This document shows positions 62,607 to 64,000 of a stretch of 64,000 nt of DNA, piece after piece. The position numbers and the translations under genes were made by a program. Origin of the DNA: Rhizobium hidalgonense (GTDB taxonomy: Bacteria > Pseudomonadota > Alphaproteobacteria > Rhizobiales > Rhizobiaceae); assembly GCF_002914525.1 (NCBI RefSeq), contig NZ_LODW01000049.1:78845-142844 (forward strand), given 5' to 3'. Each line of letters starts with the position of its first letter. The stretch's first letter is position 1. The notes under the pieces are model-generated. The model was not told the origin of the DNA, made no database searches, and saw nothing but the letters and a program-made list of their open reading frames with translations.

Positions 62607-63899
62607 GTGGCGTCTGATCTCGATCTCAACGAATCCGATCACGACCAGATGGTCAGCGGTCGATCTCTCTGGGGCAAAAGCGGCATTCGGCCGGAATGGC
62701 GGCCGATCGAGCAGAGCTTTTCCGCCGACATCGCCGTGATCGGCGGCGGCATCACCGGCGCACTGGTTGGCGAACATCTGACGGCGCGCGGTTTTTCCGT
62801 TGTTATCATCGACCGGGAGGAACCCGGTTTCGGCAGCACCGCGGCGAGCACAGCGATGCTGCAATGGGAAATCGACAGCACGCTGACCGAGCTTGAGGAT
62901 TATTACGGCTTCGAGCGCGCCGCCGGCATCTACCGCCGAAGTGGTGCCGCAGTCGCCGGCCTTTCCAAGCTGATTGCTGCAAACGGAATTGCCTGCGGCT
63001 TCCGGCCGCGCAACACGCTCTATCTCGCCGCCAACCAAGAAGGCGCCCGCGATCTTCGGCAGGAGCGCCAACTGCGCCGTCGGGCCGGCCTGCCCGGCGT
63101 CTATCTCGAACATCCCGATCTCTTCACCCAGTTCGAGCTCGATCGGGATGGGGCGATCTATTCGCCGGGTTCGGCGGAGGCCGATCCACTGCTTCTGACA
63201 TGGGCACTGATCGAGTTGGCCGTCCGGCGCGGCGCGCGGCTGGTGAATGCGTCCGTCACCGCGCTTCACAGCGAAGGCGATCATGTCACAGTTGAGACGG
63301 AGGGAGGCCACGCCATCGAGGCGCGCCATGTCGTCCTTGCCACCGGCTATTCGATGCCAGGCTTCGACATGCCGAAGCTGCACCGCGTCAGTTCGAGCTG
63401 GGCATTCGCCACCGTACCGCAGGATCCGGCAAATTTCTGGCGCGACAGGGCGCTGATCTGGGAAGACAACCACCCCTATCTGTACGTGCGCACGACAGCC
63501 GACAACCGCATCGTTGCTGGCGGTGAGGATGATGGCACAATCGATCCCGAAATGCGCGACCACAAGCTGCCGGCCAAGATCGCGGCAATTCGCGAGAAGG
63601 TGCAGCGGCTATGGCCGAAAGCCGATACGCGCGTCGCCCACGCCTGGTGCGGAACCTTCGGCGAGACGGCCGACGGTCTGCCGCTGATCGGCCCGGTGCC
63701 CGAGATGCCGCATGTGTTCGCAGCCTACGGCTACGGCGGCAATGGCATTACCTTTTCCTACCTCGCAGCCCAGATGATCGGCGCGATGCTCGCCGGCATG
63801 CATCGCGACTGGTTCGAGGATTTCGCGCTCGACAGGGATGGGCCGGGGCTGCGGCGGTTTGGGGAGGATTGGGTGAGGGCTGGGAGTGAACTGCGGTAA
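62607..63899 (+). CDS. FAD-dependent oxidoreductase (DAO family)
   Basis: This 430-residue protein has an N-terminal FAD Rossmann motif (IAVIGGGITGALVGEHL, about 44-60), the FGSTAASTAMLQWE stretch, and a C-terminal FAD-contact segment (GNGITFSYLAAQMIG). It is a D-amino-acid-oxidase-like or glycine-oxidase-like enzyme; the amine substrate is unknown. I placed the start at the GTG at 62607, 6 bases after GGGGAG; a TTG lies just before it. It is 18 bp after the AI-2E gene, likely in one operon. Confidence 0.9.
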   Translation: MASDLDLNESDHDQMVSGRSLWGKSGIRPEWRPIEQSFSADIAVIGGGITGALVGEHLTARGFSVVIIDREEPGFGSTAASTAMLQWEIDSTLTELEDYYGFERAAGIYRRSGAAVAGLSKLIAANGIACGFRPRNTLYLAANQEGARDLRQERQLRRRAGLPGVYLEHPDLFTQFELDRDGAIYSPGSAEADPLLLTWALIELAVRRGARLVNASVTALHSEGDHVTVETEGGHAIEARHVVLATGYSMPGFDMPKLHRVSSSWAFATVPQDPANFWRDRALIWEDNHPYLYVRTTADNRIVAGGEDDGTIDPEMRDHKLPAKIAAIREKVQRLWPKADTRVAHAWCGTFGETADGLPLIGPVPEMPHVFAAYGYGGNGITFSYLAAQMIGAMLAGMHRDWFEDFALDRDGPGLRRFGEDWVRAGSELR

Positions 63900-64000
63900 A
63901 GGCTTCGCTTTGGCTATTGTGCCGTGTGACACCCCTTGTAACTTGACGCCATCCGCCGGCAGCCTAGCTAGCGCTTGCGGTGATGGAGCTGAGCCCGCAA

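Noticed and set aside
1..64000. tRNA, rRNA, insertion sequences or prophage genes
   Set aside because: Read through for cloverleaf-like ends, transposase motifs, integrases and att-like repeats; none was convincing.

Overview
The window is a GC-rich piece of an alphaproteobacterial chromosome and almost certainly comes from Rhizobium (R. etli/R. leguminosarum type). The evidence is the gene order feuN-feuP-feuQ next to cycHJKL, then degP, a two-component pair and glnE; a RosR/MucR regulator; an Mnh/Pha Na+/H+ antiporter operon; and short palindromic intergenic repeats of a kind that I recall from rhizobial chromosomes. I see no phage, insertion sequence, CRISPR array, rRNA or tRNA. Most of the window is ordinary core chromosome, with some mixed accessory genes in the middle.

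Layout. 1-0.4 kb: the 3' end of a sensor kinase. 0.4-14.7 kb: a collinear minus-strand block. Read 5' to 3' it holds feuN (small periplasmic protein), feuP/feuQ (two-component system), a small lipoprotein, cycH-cycJ-cycK-cycL (cytochrome c maturation, each overlapping the next by 4 bp), degP (periplasmic protease), a second two-component pair, and glnE (glutamine synthetase adenylyltransferase), which meets the partial kinase tail to tail. 15-34 kb: an accessory region of transporters, VOC, GST, PNPOx-like and SDR enzymes, many paired with a divergent or adjacent LysR, TetR or MocR regulator, plus an HtrA-like protein that has lost its catalytic triad. 34-44.5 kb: ExoD, a TerC membrane protein with a strongly folded leader, a UPF0260 protein divergent from a class A penicillin-binding protein, small conserved hypotheticals, DUF2336 and DUF1491 proteins and a soluble chemotaxis receptor. 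44.6-49.5 kb: a peptidoglycan-binding membrane protein overlapping a DivJ-like kinase, DUF5330, a 58-bp tandem repeat, a strong terminator, sufE and rosR. 49.9-55.8 kb: the seven-gene mnhABCDEFG operon. 56-64 kb: msrB, two GNAT acetyltransferases, a pentapeptide-repeat protein, a hemolysin III homologue, a UspA protein behind an FNR/FixK-type box, a VOC protein with a Tat-like N-terminus, an AI-2E family permease and an FAD-dependent oxidoreductase.

How the genes fit together. The first block deals with the envelope and periplasm: haem attachment to c-type cytochromes, periplasmic proteolysis and two two-component systems. FeuN/FeuP/FeuQ is known from Rhizobium and Sinorhizobium. The 34-50 kb stretch is rich in cell-envelope and cell-cycle functions (PBP, peptidoglycan-binding protein, DivJ-like kinase, RosR). 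No single undescribed multi-gene system stands out. The most interesting signals are the folded terC leader, which buries the likely ribosome binding site; the catalytically dead HtrA-like protein; two related small proteins; the tandem 58-bp palindrome-like repeat followed by a perfect terminator; and several well-formed operator-like palindromes.
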